64,000 bases of DNA. Origin: Bailinhaonella thermotolerans (GTDB taxonomy: Bacteria > Actinomycetota > Actinomycetes > Streptosporangiales > Streptosporangiaceae). Position numbers and translations under genes: made by a program. The stretch spans positions 496,001-560,000 of the forward strand of contig NZ_QZEY01000003.1 of assembly GCF_003594875.1 (NCBI RefSeq), written 5' to 3'. Below the pieces are notes generated by a model that saw only the letters and a list, made by a program, of their open reading frames with translations, was not told the DNA's origin and made no database searches. Shown here piece by piece: positions 45,590 to 54,507 of the stretch. The stretch's first letter is position 1; each line of letters begins with the position of its first letter.

Positions 45590-46756
45590 ATGGGGACTCC
45601 CGGACGCAGGATCACCGGGTTGTGCGCGGGCGTCGTGATGCTGGGGCTGGCCGCGGGGTGCGGCGGGTCGCCGCCGGTGCCGAAGATCGGCGAGCAGAAG
45701 CCGGCGCCGAAGGTGAAGGCGGCGAAGGCCACCTCGGTCAAGGACTTCGGCGGCATGGACCGGCTGGTCGAGGCCGCCAAGAAGGAGGGGCGGCTGAACG
45801 TCATCGGGCTGCCCCCCGACTGGGCGGGCTACGGCGCGATCATCAAGGCGTTCGAGGAGAAGTACAAGATCGAGGTCAACTCGGCGCAGCCCGACGCGAG
45901 CAGCCAGGACGAGATCAACGCGGCCCACAGGCACAAGGGCGGCCGGAACGCGCCGGACGTGTTCGACCTGGACCTCAACGTGGCGGTGGCGAACCAGAAG
46001 ATGTTCGCGCCCTACCAGGTCCGGACCTGGCACGACATCCCCGACCAGGCCAAGGACCCGAAGGGGGCCTGGTACGGCGACTACAGCGGGCACATGTCGA
46101 TCGGCTACAACGCCAGGAAGGTCCCCGCGCCCAGGAGCTTCGCGGACCTGCTCAAACCGGCCTACCGGGGCGCGGTGGCGCTCAACGGCGACCCGACGCG
46201 GACCAAGTCGGCGTTCAGCGGGGTCGCGGCGGCGGCGCTGGCCGGCGGCGGCTCGGCGGAGGACGTCAGCGCCGGGGTGAGGTACTTCGGGCAGCTCGCC
46301 CGCGCCGGCAACCTCACGCGCACCGAGCCGACCACCTCCACGATCGAGTCGGGCAGGACCCCGGTGGTGATCGACTGGGACTACCGCAACGCGGCGCGCG
46401 CCGACCGCTTCCGTAAGCGCGACGAGGACCGCAAGAAGGTGGACTGGAAGGTCGTCGTCCCCACCGGTCCCGCGCTGTCCAGCTTCTACGCGCAGGCGAT
46501 CAACCGCGCCGCCCCGCACCCGGCGGCGGCCCGGCTGTGGCAGGAGTTCCTGTACTCCGACGAGGGGCAGAACCTCTTCCTGCGCGGCCACACCCGCCCG
46601 ATCCGGGCCGAGGCGATGGAACGCGACGGCAAGGTGGACCGCGCCGCCTACAAGCGCCTCCCGCCCGTCTCCGGCACTCCGGTCACACTCACCATCCCCC
46701 AGATGGACCGGGCCCGCGCCTACGTCGCCGCCAACTGGCACAAGACCGTCCGCTGA
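45590..46756 (+). CDS. Orphan extracellular solute-binding lipoprotein (family 1)
   Basis: 388 residues from ATG after GGAGG. Lipoprotein signal peptide with lipobox LAAGC near residue 24. The mature part has VEAAKKEGRLNVIGLPPDWA, FEEKYKIEVNSAQPDASSQD, APDVFDLDLNVAVANQKMFA and GAWYGDYSGHMSIGYNARKV, typical of iron/putrescine/thiamine-type ABC binding proteins. No permease or ATPase gene is near, so it either serves a distant transporter or has a sensory role. The ligand is unknown. Upstream (45393-45589) is a leader that contains GC hairpins but no recognised riboswitch. Confidence 0.92.
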   Translation: MGTPGRRITGLCAGVVMLGLAAGCGGSPPVPKIGEQKPAPKVKAAKATSVKDFGGMDRLVEAAKKEGRLNVIGLPPDWAGYGAIIKAFEEKYKIEVNSAQPDASSQDEINAAHRHKGGRNAPDVFDLDLNVAVANQKMFAPYQVRTWHDIPDQAKDPKGAWYGDYSGHMSIGYNARKVPAPRSFADLLKPAYRGAVALNGDPTRTKSAFSGVAAAALAGGGSAEDVSAGVRYFGQLARAGNLTRTEPTTSTIESGRTPVVIDWDYRNAARADRFRKRDEDRKKVDWKVVVPTGPALSSFYAQAINRAAPHPAAARLWQEFLYSDEGQNLFLRGHTRPIRAEAMERDGKVDRAAYKRLPPVSGTPVTLTIPQMDRARAYVAANWHKTVR

Positions 46757-46787
46757 CCCCCCGCCCCTCACCTCTCACGAGCCCACC

Positions 46788-46846
46788 TCGCCGTGATCAT
46801 GCAGTTTTGAGCACAGGGTGTGATTAAAACCGCATGATCACGGCGA
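46788..46846. terminator. GTGATC-family inverted repeat with A/T flanks
   Basis: Arms 46788-46808 and 46826-46846 pair at 20 of 21 bases (TCGCCGTGATCATGC and complement) with inner TTTT/AAAA ends and a 17-base loop. Lies between convergent genes. Confidence 0.7.
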
Positions 46847-46911
46847 AGGGGAGGCGGCGCAGGGAGGCGGCGCAGGGGGCGGGGTCGTGGGATGGGTTCG
46901 GGGAGGCGGGG

Positions 46912-49900
46912 TCAGCTCGGGAAGAGGTTCAGGCGGTGGGCCAGGGCGGCGGCCTCGCCCCGGGTGGAGACGTCCAGCTTGGTCAGGATGTTCGAGACGT
47001 GCACGCTCACGGTCTTGGCGGAGATGAACAGGTCCGCCGCGATCTCGCGGTTCGTCCGGCCGTCGGCGAGGTGCCGCAGGACCTCGTACTCCCGCTCGGT
47101 CAGGCCCAGGCGCTCGCGCTCGGCGGGCTCCGCGCCCGCCGCCGTGTCCAGGGGGATTCTGGCGCGGCGGGCGAACCCGGCGATCTCCCGGACCAGCGGC
47201 TCCGCGCCGGTCCCGTCGGCCAGCTCCGCCGCCGCGCGCAGCCGCTCCGCCGCGCCCTCCCGGTCGTGCCCGGCCGCCGCCCTGGCCGCCTCCAGCACCG
47301 CCGACGCCCGGGGAAGCGGCCGCCCGGCCCGCGCCCACGCCTCCGCCGCCGCGTCCCAGGCGGTCACGACCTCCTCCGCGCTCACCCCGCCCGGCGCGCC
47401 CCCCGCGAGGTCCCCGCGCACGCCTCCCGCCGCGTCCCCGCCGTCCCGAACGCCCTGGGCCGCGTCCTCTCCGCCCGGCCGTACGGCTCGCGCCGCGTCC
47501 GCCTCGCCGGCCCGTACGGCTCGCGCCGCGTCCTCTCCGCCCGGCCATACGGCCTGAGCGGCGTCGCCCTCGCCGGGCCGTACGGCTCGCGCCGTGTCGT
47601 CCTCGCCCGGCCGTACGGCGGGGGCGCGCTGGTGGGCGGCGGCGGTGAGGAGGGCGTGGAAGGTGCGGCGGCGGGCCTCGCTCACGGGCCCGGGAGCGGG
47701 GAGGACGGCCGCGAGGTCGGTCAGCTCGCGCCGCACCTCGTCGTCACCCGCGGCGAGGGCGGCGCGCAGGCCGCTGGTGAGGACCTCCCAGCCGAAGCGG
47801 GGGCTCAGGCGCAGGTCCCGGGTGCGCCGGGCGCGTTCCAGGACCCGCATCGCGCCCGCCGGGTCGTCCATGATCAGGTGCCAGTCGATCAGGGTCGCGG
47901 CCAGCGGCAGGATCTCCTGGGTGTAGGCCTCGCGGGACTCCAGCTCCTCGCGGGCCCGCGACAGCATCTCCCCGGCCCGGTCGTACTCACCCATGGCCAG
48001 CGCGGCGCGGGCCCGGTAGATGAGGTAGTCGGCGTGCAGGGCGTCCTCGGGCGGCAGCTCCAGCAGCTCGTCCAGGGTCTTGGCCGCGTCCGGGATGCGG
48101 CCCGCGGCGAGCTGGGCCTCGGCCAGGTTGAGCTGGCCGAACACGGCGTGCGTCCGGATGCGGCCGTGCCTGCGCGACAGCTCGATCGCCTGGTGGGCGA
48201 CCTCCATGGCCTCGTCGAGGCGCCCGGAGAACGCCAGGACGTCGATCTCGTTGACCAGCGCCCGCAGCACCAGCCAGGTCATGCCCAGCCGCTCGGCCGT
48301 GGCGCGCGCCTCCCGGTAGTCGCGCAGGGCCTCGTCGGACCGGCCCGCCAGGTTGTCCAGCCCGGCGCGGCTCATCAGCGCGTTCAGCCGGACCTCGACC
48401 GCCCCGAGCCGGTCGGCCAGCTCCAGCGCCTCGTCCAGGTACGGCTGCGCCCGGTCCGGCCGGCTCTGCAGCCCCCACAGGCCCCCGAGCTGGGCGAGCA
48501 CCTGGGCCCGGGTCAGCGAGGGGCCGGTGGCCAGGGCGAGGGCGCGTTCGAGGTCGTCCAGCTCGCCCGCCAGCCCCCGGTCGGACCGCAGCTTCGAGCG
48601 CCGGAACAGCAGCAGCGCCAGCCGTTCGGGATCGCGCTCGCCGTCCAGCTCCGACAGCGCCTCCCGGACGAGCTTCAGCCCCCGGTCGTGCTCGCCCACG
48701 ACGCGCGCGGCCTCGGCGGCCTCGTCCAGGACCGCCACCCGGTCCGCGCCGATGCGCTCCGCCGCCGCCGGGGTCCACAGGTCCAGGACGCGTTCGAGCA
48801 TCTCCAGCCGTTCGGCGTAGGCGTACGCCTTCTCGGCCGCCTCCGCCGCGCGCCAGGCCGCGTCCAGCGCGCGTTCCTCGTCGCGGGCGTGGTGCCAGTG
48901 CTCGGCCAGCTCGGACGCGGTGCCCAGGGACGGGTCCCGCTCCAGCGCCTCGGCGAAGGCGCGGTGGAACCGGGTGCGCTCGCCCGGGAGCAGGTCGGTC
49001 CTGATCGCCTGCCGGATGAGGGCGTGCCGGAAGGCGTACCCCGTGTCATCGGTGACCAGCACGTTCGTCTCGACGGCCGGGCGGATCGCGTCCGACAGGC
49101 CGGCGTCGCCGAGCCCGGTGACGGCGGCGAGCAGCGCGTGGTCGGTGTGCGAGCCGTTCACCGTGGCCAGCCGGATCACGTCGCGGGTGGCGGCGGGCAG
49201 CGCGTCGAACCCGGCCAGCAGCAGGTCGCGCAGGGACTCCGGCAGCGGGCCGTCGGCGCTGCGCACCAGTTCCTCGACGAACAGCGGGATGCCCTCGCTG
49301 CGGGCGTGCACCCGCTCGGCCAGCGCGGGGTCGGGCTCGTGCCCGAGGATGCCGGTGAGCTGCCGCGTCACCTCCGCCAGGCTCAGCCGGGGCAGGTGCA
49401 GCACGGTGGCCCCGCGCGAGAGCTCGGCGAGCACCGGGCGCATCGGATGGCCCCGGTGCAGGTCGTCGGACCGGTAGGTGACCACGACGAGGACGCGTGC
49501 CCGGGTGAGGTTGCGGGTGAGGAAGGTCAGCAGGTCCCGGCTGGACCGGTCGGCCCAGTGCGCGTCCTCCACGACGAGCACGACCGGCCGGCGCTCGGCG
49601 AGCCGCTCCAGCAGCCCGAGCACCTCCTCGAACAGGTGCGAGGAGGCGGTCACGTCGTCCGGCCGCGCCGGGGGCGGCCCCAGCTCGGGCAGCAGCCGCC
49701 CCAGCTCGTGGGACCCTCCGGGCACCAGGGCGGACACCTCGGCCGCGCCGATCTCGCGGGTGAGCCGCCGCAGCCCCGCCGTGAAGGGCGCGTACGGCAG
49801 GCCGCCGGAGCTGAACTCCAGGCAGCCCCCGGTCAGCACCAGGGCCTCGCCGGAGACCCGCTCGGCGAACTCGTCCACCAGGCGCGTCTTGCCGGCCCCC

Positions 49901-50010
49901 GCCTCACCGCCCACGAGCACGACGGAGGGCGCGCGGCCGTACGCCGACAGGAGCGCCGCGAGCTCGGCGTCCCGGCCGGCGAAGAGGGGACTGACGGACC
50001 GAATAGCCAT
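46912..50010 (-). CDS. Large ATP-binding LuxR-family (LAL/MalT-like) regulator
   Basis: 1032 residues from ATG 50010. N-terminal AAA-type NTPase: Walker A VGGEAGAGKTRLVDEF, Walker B VVLVVEDAHWADRSSRDLL and FVEELVRSADG. A TPR-like helical middle follows (residues ~390-790: LRALVNEIDVLAFSGRLDEA, GQLNLAEAQLAAGRIPDAAK). A low-complexity insert at ~795-860 repeats an 11-residue ARAVRPGEDDA unit. The C-terminal LuxR helix-turn-helix is LTEREYEVLRHLADGRTNRE with IAADLFISAKTVSVHVSNIL. LAL regulators often activate secondary-metabolite or sugar genes; the target is not evident. Divergent from the phosphate transporter operon. Confidence 0.94.
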   Translation of the reverse strand: MAIRSVSPLFAGRDAELAALLSAYGRAPSVVLVGGEAGAGKTRLVDEFAERVSGEALVLTGGCLEFSSGGLPYAPFTAGLRRLTREIGAAEVSALVPGGSHELGRLLPELGPPPARPDDVTASSHLFEEVLGLLERLAERRPVVLVVEDAHWADRSSRDLLTFLTRNLTRARVLVVVTYRSDDLHRGHPMRPVLAELSRGATVLHLPRLSLAEVTRQLTGILGHEPDPALAERVHARSEGIPLFVEELVRSADGPLPESLRDLLLAGFDALPAATRDVIRLATVNGSHTDHALLAAVTGLGDAGLSDAIRPAVETNVLVTDDTGYAFRHALIRQAIRTDLLPGERTRFHRAFAEALERDPSLGTASELAEHWHHARDEERALDAAWRAAEAAEKAYAYAERLEMLERVLDLWTPAAAERIGADRVAVLDEAAEAARVVGEHDRGLKLVREALSELDGERDPERLALLLFRRSKLRSDRGLAGELDDLERALALATGPSLTRAQVLAQLGGLWGLQSRPDRAQPYLDEALELADRLGAVEVRLNALMSRAGLDNLAGRSDEALRDYREARATAERLGMTWLVLRALVNEIDVLAFSGRLDEAMEVAHQAIELSRRHGRIRTHAVFGQLNLAEAQLAAGRIPDAAKTLDELLELPPEDALHADYLIYRARAALAMGEYDRAGEMLSRAREELESREAYTQEILPLAATLIDWHLIMDDPAGAMRVLERARRTRDLRLSPRFGWEVLTSGLRAALAAGDDEVRRELTDLAAVLPAPGPVSEARRRTFHALLTAAAHQRAPAVRPGEDDTARAVRPGEGDAAQAVWPGGEDAARAVRAGEADAARAVRPGGEDAAQGVRDGGDAAGGVRGDLAGGAPGGVSAEEVVTAWDAAAEAWARAGRPLPRASAVLEAARAAAGHDREGAAERLRAAAELADGTGAEPLVREIAGFARRARIPLDTAAGAEPAERERLGLTEREYEVLRHLADGRTNREIAADLFISAKTVSVHVSNILTKLDVSTRGEAAALAHRLNLFPS
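47466..47625. repeat. CCGTACGG repeat expanded in frame inside the LAL regulator gene
   Basis: Five copies of a ~33-bp unit with CCGTACGG (47478, 47512, 47578, 47611) or CCATACGG (47544). On the minus strand each encodes an 11-residue block around ARAVRPGE. The unit matches the intergenic CCGTACGGCTCGCG element, so it is probably the same repeat. Confidence 0.75.
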
Positions 50011-50108
50011 GCGCAAAGGGTCTCACTTCCGGAGGATCGCCACATTCCTCTGGCGCTCTCCTGACCGCTGTCAAGATCCTCGGCCGCACAAGTGGGTATG
50101 AATCTCCC

Positions 50109-51101
50109 GTGAGGCGAGAGGAGGCGTGGTTGCTCGAATACCTTCTCCTCGCCACGGCCGTGCTCTTCGTGCTGATCACCGGCGTGAACGACGGCGGCGC
50201 CGTGCTCGCGCCGGCCTTCCGGGAGCCCCGGATCAACCTGCCGGCGGGCGGGCTGCTGCTGGTCGCGCTGGTGGCGGTCGCGCCCGCGCTGTTCGGCACC
50301 CAGGTGGCGACGACCTTCGTGCGGCGGCTGGTGCCGTTCGGCGGCGAGACCGGCAGGATCGCGCTGGCGGTGGCCGTGCTGGCCGCCCTGGCGGTCGTGC
50401 TGACGCTGACCTGGCGCGGGCTGCCGACGAGCCTGACGCTCGCCCTGGTCGGCGGGCTCACGGGGGCGGGGCTGGGGGCGGGGCTTCCGGTGTCGTGGGG
50501 CGTGGTGGCGGGCGTGCTGGTGGCCGGGCTGCTCGCGCCGTTCGCGGGGGCGCTGCTGGCGTACGTCCTGACCGGCGCGCTCGCGCTGTTCCCGCCGTCC
50601 ACGGGCGTGTCCCGGACGGCGTACCGCGCGCACTGGGTCGCGTTCCCGCTGCTGCTGTTCGCGTACGCGGTGAACGACGGGCAGAAGATGCTCGCCGTGC
50701 TCTTCGCGGGGACGGCGGAGCCCGGCGCGGCCGCGGGGGCCGTGCCCGCGCGGCCGTGGATGCTGGCGGCGACGGCAGGGCTCTTCTTCCTGGGGCTGGT
50801 GATCGGGCTGCGGCGGGTCGGGCCCACGCTCGGCGGGGCGCTGCTGCCGCTGCGGCCGCTCCAGCTCAACGTGGCGCAGCTCGCGACGGCGACCGCGGTC
50901 ATCGGCTCGGCGGCGGCCGGGATGCCGGTGAGCCTGACGCAGTCGCTCGCCGGGGCGTTCGTGGGCGCGGGCCTGCGGCAGGGGTACCGGCGCATCCGCT
51001 GGCAGGTCGCCGCCCGGATCGGCGCGGCCTGGTTGTTCACGCTGCCCAGCAGCCTGGGGCTGGCGACCCTGGCCGGGCTGCTGGTGAGAGGGATTCGCTA
51101 G
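50109..51101 (+). CDS. PiT-family inorganic phosphate transporter
   Basis: 330 residues from GTG. Two copies of the PiT signature: FVLITGVNDGGAVLAPAFRE at the N-terminus and FAYAVNDGQKMLAVLFAGT in the second half, with about ten hydrophobic segments. Low-affinity cation-coupled phosphate (or sulfate) uptake is typical. The DUF47/PhoU-like partner follows with no gap, as expected for this family. Confidence 0.93.
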   Translation: MRREEAWLLEYLLLATAVLFVLITGVNDGGAVLAPAFREPRINLPAGGLLLVALVAVAPALFGTQVATTFVRRLVPFGGETGRIALAVAVLAALAVVLTLTWRGLPTSLTLALVGGLTGAGLGAGLPVSWGVVAGVLVAGLLAPFAGALLAYVLTGALALFPPSTGVSRTAYRAHWVAFPLLLFAYAVNDGQKMLAVLFAGTAEPGAAAGAVPARPWMLAATAGLFFLGLVIGLRRVGPTLGGALLPLRPLQLNVAQLATATAVIGSAAAGMPVSLTQSLAGAFVGAGLRQGYRRIRWQVAARIGAAWLFTLPSSLGLATLAGLLVRGIR

Positions 51102-51983
51102 ATGACCGGAAAGACGGCAGAGCAGACGGCGTCCGCCGTACCCGTGCGGACCGAACCAGAACGGACACCGGAACCAGAACGGGCATCGGGACCGGAACGG
51201 GCGCCGGAACCGGAACGCGCGCCGGAACCAGGTGGGGAACCAGAACGGGGACCGGCGGTAAGGGCGGCGGAGCCCGCGAGGGAGAAGACTGGAACCGGCC
51301 CGGGAGCGGATCGGCGACGGGGGAGGCGAACGGTGGCGAAGCGGCGCTGGTGGCGATTCGGGCTCGGCGGGCTGACGGGGCGCAGGCAGCTCCAGTTGCT
51401 GGCGGCGCAGCTCGCGACCGTGCACGACGGGCTCTCGGTGGTGCGGGCGCTGACGGCCGGGGAACTGGCGCTGGACGAGGCGCGCAAGAAGATGGGCGTG
51501 GTCGAGCACGAGGGCGACGACGACCGCGCCCGGCTCGTGGACACGCTCGCCGTGTCGCTGGTGACGCCGATCGACCGGGAGGACGTGTTCCGGCTGTCAC
51601 GTTCCATCGACGACGTGCTGGACGAGTTACGCGACTTCGTGCGCGAGGCCGACATGTTCGGCGCGGAGGAGCTGCAGAGCTTCACGGCGCTGCTGGACGG
51701 GATCGGCGAGGGCATCGGCGCGATCGAGCGCGCCGTGGACAACGTGGAGAAGTCCGGCAAGGCCGCCGCCCGGGAGGTCCTGGCGGCGCGCAAGGCCGGC
51801 AACCGGGTCCGCCGCGGGTACCAGCGGCGTGTGGTGCGCCTGCTCTCCGGGGACCCGGCCAAGGCCGTGACCGCCGGGGAGCTCCGCGAGCTGGAGCTGC
51901 TACGCACGATCGACCGGGTCGTACGCCACCTGGGCGCTGCGGCCGACGCGCTCGCCGACGGGGTGATGAAACGATGGCACTGA
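51102..51983 (+). CDS. DUF47/PhoU-like PiT accessory protein
   Basis: 293 residues from the ATG immediately after the transporter stop. The conserved part is helical: LDEARKKMGVVEHEGDDDRA, LVTPIDREDVFRLSRSIDDV, LRDFVREADMFGAEELQSFT. These proteins associate with PiT transporters and modulate them. The first ~77 residues are a PEPERAP-type low-complexity stretch. GTG 51333, preceded by GGGGGAGG, would give a family-sized 216-residue protein and may be the real start. The 3' end overlaps glpD by ten bases. Confidence 0.88.
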   Translation: MTGKTAEQTASAVPVRTEPERTPEPERASGPERAPEPERAPEPGGEPERGPAVRAAEPAREKTGTGPGADRRRGRRTVAKRRWWRFGLGGLTGRRQLQLLAAQLATVHDGLSVVRALTAGELALDEARKKMGVVEHEGDDDRARLVDTLAVSLVTPIDREDVFRLSRSIDDVLDELRDFVREADMFGAEELQSFTALLDGIGEGIGAIERAVDNVEKSGKAAAREVLAARKAGNRVRRGYQRRVVRLLSGDPAKAVTAGELRELELLRTIDRVVRHLGAAADALADGVMKRWH

Positions 51984-54115
51984 ACGCCCGCACGAACGGT
52001 CACACGAGCCGGTCCGACCGCAACGCGCCCTCGGGCCGGGACGGGTCCTCCGATCGGGACGGGTCCTCCGGCCGGAACGCGTCCCCCGACCGGAACGCGT
52101 CCACCGGCCGGGACGGGTCCTCCGGCCGGGACGGGCGGGACGCCGCGCCCCGCGCCGCCGGCGGCGCGGGCCACATCGGAGGCCGCGGCGGAGGCGGGAC
52201 CGCGAACGGCGCGGGCCGCGCCGGGGCCGGGGGCCGCGCCCCCGGGCGCGTGAACGGCCGGCTGGCCGAGCGGCTGACCGAGAAGCTGAACGAGCGGGCC
52301 GCCCGCCGCGCCCGCAACGACCACCGCCGCGACCAGCTCGGCCCGGCGCAGCGGGCGGGCGCGCTGCGGGCGCTGCGGGACGAGCGGTTCGACCTGGTCG
52401 TGGTCGGCGGCGGCGTGACCGGCACCGGGATCGCGCTGGACGCGGCCACGCGCGGGCTCTCGGTCGCGCTGGTGGAGGCCGTGGACTGGGCGGCGGGCAC
52501 CTCCTCGCGGTCGTCCAAGCTGGTCCACGGCGGGCTGCGTTACCTGGAGCAGTTCGACTTCGGGCTCGTGCGCGAGGCGCTGCGCGAGCGGGCGCTGCTG
52601 CTCGACCGGATCGCGCCGCATCTGGTGCGGCCCGTGCGCTTCCTCTACCCGCTGACGCGCCGGGGCTGGGAGCGGGCGTACGTCGGCGCCGGGGTCCGGC
52701 TGTACGACTCGCTCGGCGGGGCGGGAGCCGTACCCCGGCACCGTCACCTGTCGCGGCGGCGGGCGCTGGAGGAGGCCCCCGGGCTGCGGCCGGACACGCT
52801 CGTGGGCGCGATCCAGTACTACGACGCGCAGGTGGACGACGCCCGCCTGACCATGACCCTGGCGCGCACGGCCGCGCGGTACGGCGCCGTGGTCGCGACC
52901 GGGCTGCGCGTGGAGGGGTTCCTGCGCGACGGCGAGCGGTTCATCGGCGTACGGCTGCGCGACGCCGTCAGCGGGGAGCCGCTGGTGGTCGAGGCCGGGC
53001 ACGTGGTGAACGCCACCGGCACCTGGACCGGCGGGCTGCTGGCCCTGGCCGGGGTGGAGTCGCCCACGTCGGTGCGCGCGTCCAAGGGCGTGCACATCGT
53101 GGTCCCGCGCGACCGGGTTGACCTGGGCGAGACCGGGCTGATCGCGCGGACCGAGCGCAGCGTGCTGTTCGTGATCCCGTGGGGCGCGCACTGGCTGATC
53201 GGCACGACGGACACGCCGTGGGAGCACGACGCGACCCATCCGGCGGCGTCGCGGGCGGACGTGGACTACCTCCTCGACCAGTGCAACCGCGTGCTGGCGT
53301 CCCCGCTGACCAGGGAGGACGTCGTCGGGGTGTACGCCGGGCTGCGGCCGCTGGTGGACACCGGGGCGGCGGAGACGACCAAGCTGTCGCGCGAGCACGT
53401 GGTGTGGCAGCCCGCGCCGGGGCTCACGGCCATCGCGGGCGGCAAGATGACCACCTACCGGGTGATGGCGCGCGACGCGGTGGACGCCGTGGTCGGCCCG
53501 GCGGGGCCGAGGTCGCGGACGCACGAGATCCCGCTGGTCGGTGCGGACGGGGTGGAGGTGCTGCGGCAGTCCCGGCGGGTGCTCGCCCGGCGGGCGCGGC
53601 TGCCGGAGGACCTGGTCGGCCGGCTCCTCGAACGGTACGGCTCGACGACCCTGGACCTGCTCGACCTGATCGCGGCCCGCCCGGCGCTGGCGGCCCCGCT
53701 GGACGGCGCCCCGCACCACATCGCCGCCGAGATCGTGTACGCCGCCTCGCACGAGGGGGCGATGCACCTGGTGGACGCGCTGGCCCGCCGTACGCACATC
53801 GCCGTGGACACGGCGGACCGGGGCCTTTCGGCGGCTCCCGGGGCGGCCCGGCTGATGGCGGAGGTGCTGGGCTGGGACCGGCGCGCGGTGGCGCGGGAGG
53901 TGGAGCACTACCAGGCGGTCGTGGCCGCCGAGCGCCTCGGCGAGGCCCAGGCCGAGGAGGCGGCCGCGTTCGAGGCCCGCATGGCGGTGCCGGACCCGCG
54001 CCTGGTCGCGGCCCCGGTGCCGGTGCGCCGCCTGGCCGGGGTCCGCCGCGCCCCGTCCCGCGTGCTCAGCGCCCTGCCCCGCATGCGGGCACTCCTCCAG
54101 GCCGCCCGCCCCTGA
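51974..54115 (+). CDS. glpD: Glycerol-3-phosphate dehydrogenase (FAD)
   Basis: 713 residues from ATG 51974. Core GlpD is clear: FAD loop DLVVVGGGVTGTGIALDAAT, TSSRSSKLVHGGLRYLEQFD, VVNATGTWTGGLLALAGV, RASKGVHIVVPR, FVIPWGAHWLIGTTDTPWEH, GLRPLVDTGAAETTKLSREH and GKMTTYRVMARDAVD. Converts glycerol-3-phosphate to dihydroxyacetone phosphate, donating electrons to quinone. The ~135-residue N-terminal extension is odd: repeated GRDGSS/DRDGSS/GRNAS units from a ~15-bp DNA repeat, then NGRLAERLTEKLNERAARRA. GTG 52250 could be an alternative start. Cotranscribed with the phosphate transporter. Confidence 0.93.
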   Translation: MALNARTNGHTSRSDRNAPSGRDGSSDRDGSSGRNASPDRNASTGRDGSSGRDGRDAAPRAAGGAGHIGGRGGGGTANGAGRAGAGGRAPGRVNGRLAERLTEKLNERAARRARNDHRRDQLGPAQRAGALRALRDERFDLVVVGGGVTGTGIALDAATRGLSVALVEAVDWAAGTSSRSSKLVHGGLRYLEQFDFGLVREALRERALLLDRIAPHLVRPVRFLYPLTRRGWERAYVGAGVRLYDSLGGAGAVPRHRHLSRRRALEEAPGLRPDTLVGAIQYYDAQVDDARLTMTLARTAARYGAVVATGLRVEGFLRDGERFIGVRLRDAVSGEPLVVEAGHVVNATGTWTGGLLALAGVESPTSVRASKGVHIVVPRDRVDLGETGLIARTERSVLFVIPWGAHWLIGTTDTPWEHDATHPAASRADVDYLLDQCNRVLASPLTREDVVGVYAGLRPLVDTGAAETTKLSREHVVWQPAPGLTAIAGGKMTTYRVMARDAVDAVVGPAGPRSRTHEIPLVGADGVEVLRQSRRVLARRARLPEDLVGRLLERYGSTTLDLLDLIAARPALAAPLDGAPHHIAAEIVYAASHEGAMHLVDALARRTHIAVDTADRGLSAAPGAARLMAEVLGWDRRAVAREVEHYQAVVAAERLGEAQAEEAAAFEARMAVPDPRLVAAPVPVRRLAGVRRAPSRVLSALPRMRALLQAARP
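52025..52140 (+). repeat. CGGGACGGGTCCTCC repeats at the glpD 5' end
   Basis: About seven imperfect 15-18-bp units such as CCGGGACGGGTCCTCCG and CCGGAACGCGTCC, in frame, encode GRDGSS-like residues. Confidence 0.7.
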
Positions 54116-54145
54116 CCCGTCCGGACCCACCCCCGACCCGGCTCG

Positions 54146-54250
54146 ACCCGACTCGACCCGACTCGACTCGACCCGACTCGACCCGACTCGACTCGACCCG
54201 ACTCGACCCGACTCGACCCGACTCGACTCGACCCGACTCGACCCGACTCG
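54146..54250. repeat. Pentanucleotide array ACCCG/ACTCG
   Basis: Twenty-one consecutive 5-bp units, ACCCG (C) or ACTCG (T), in the order CTCTTCTCTTCTCTCTTCTCT. A 25-bp higher-order unit (CTCTT) is visible. It follows the glpD stop in a 392-bp gap to the PAP2 gene; the rest of the gap holds CCGTACGG copies and an inverted repeat at 54407. Confidence 0.9.
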
Positions 54251-54406
54251 ACCCCACCCGACCCGGTCCGGGCCCGCTCCGGGCCCGCCTCCCGCCCGCC
54301 CTCACCCGCTCCGGGCCCGCCGGGGCGGTACGGCGGGGGCGACGCCGTACGGCGGTGCGACGCCGTACGGCGTGAGCCGGGGGAGGGGCGGCGGGGCCTC
54401 GGCCGA

Positions 54407-54422
54407 ATTGACGAAAGTCAAT
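54407..54422. promoter_or_regulatory. Small inverted repeat upstream of the PAP2 gene
   Basis: ATTGAC-GAAA-GTCAAT, 86 bases before the PAP2 start; contains TTGACG that could be a -35. Operator or promoter role is inference. Confidence 0.35.
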
Positions 54423-54507
54423 GGCAGGTTGGAACTTTCGGGGGATATGGGAGGTCTTTCCGTTTTCTACGGTCTGTAGGGCCTGATCAGAGGAAACGGG
54501 AGGAAGC

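Noticed and set aside
46834-50064. A ~1076-codon plus-strand frame opposite the LAL regulator
   Set aside because: Composition is QGLGQVQ/RR-type shadow sequence; the minus strand carries Walker and LuxR motifs.
54146-54250. CRISPR array
   Set aside because: Units are 5 bp with no spacers and no cas genes nearby; it is a satellite.
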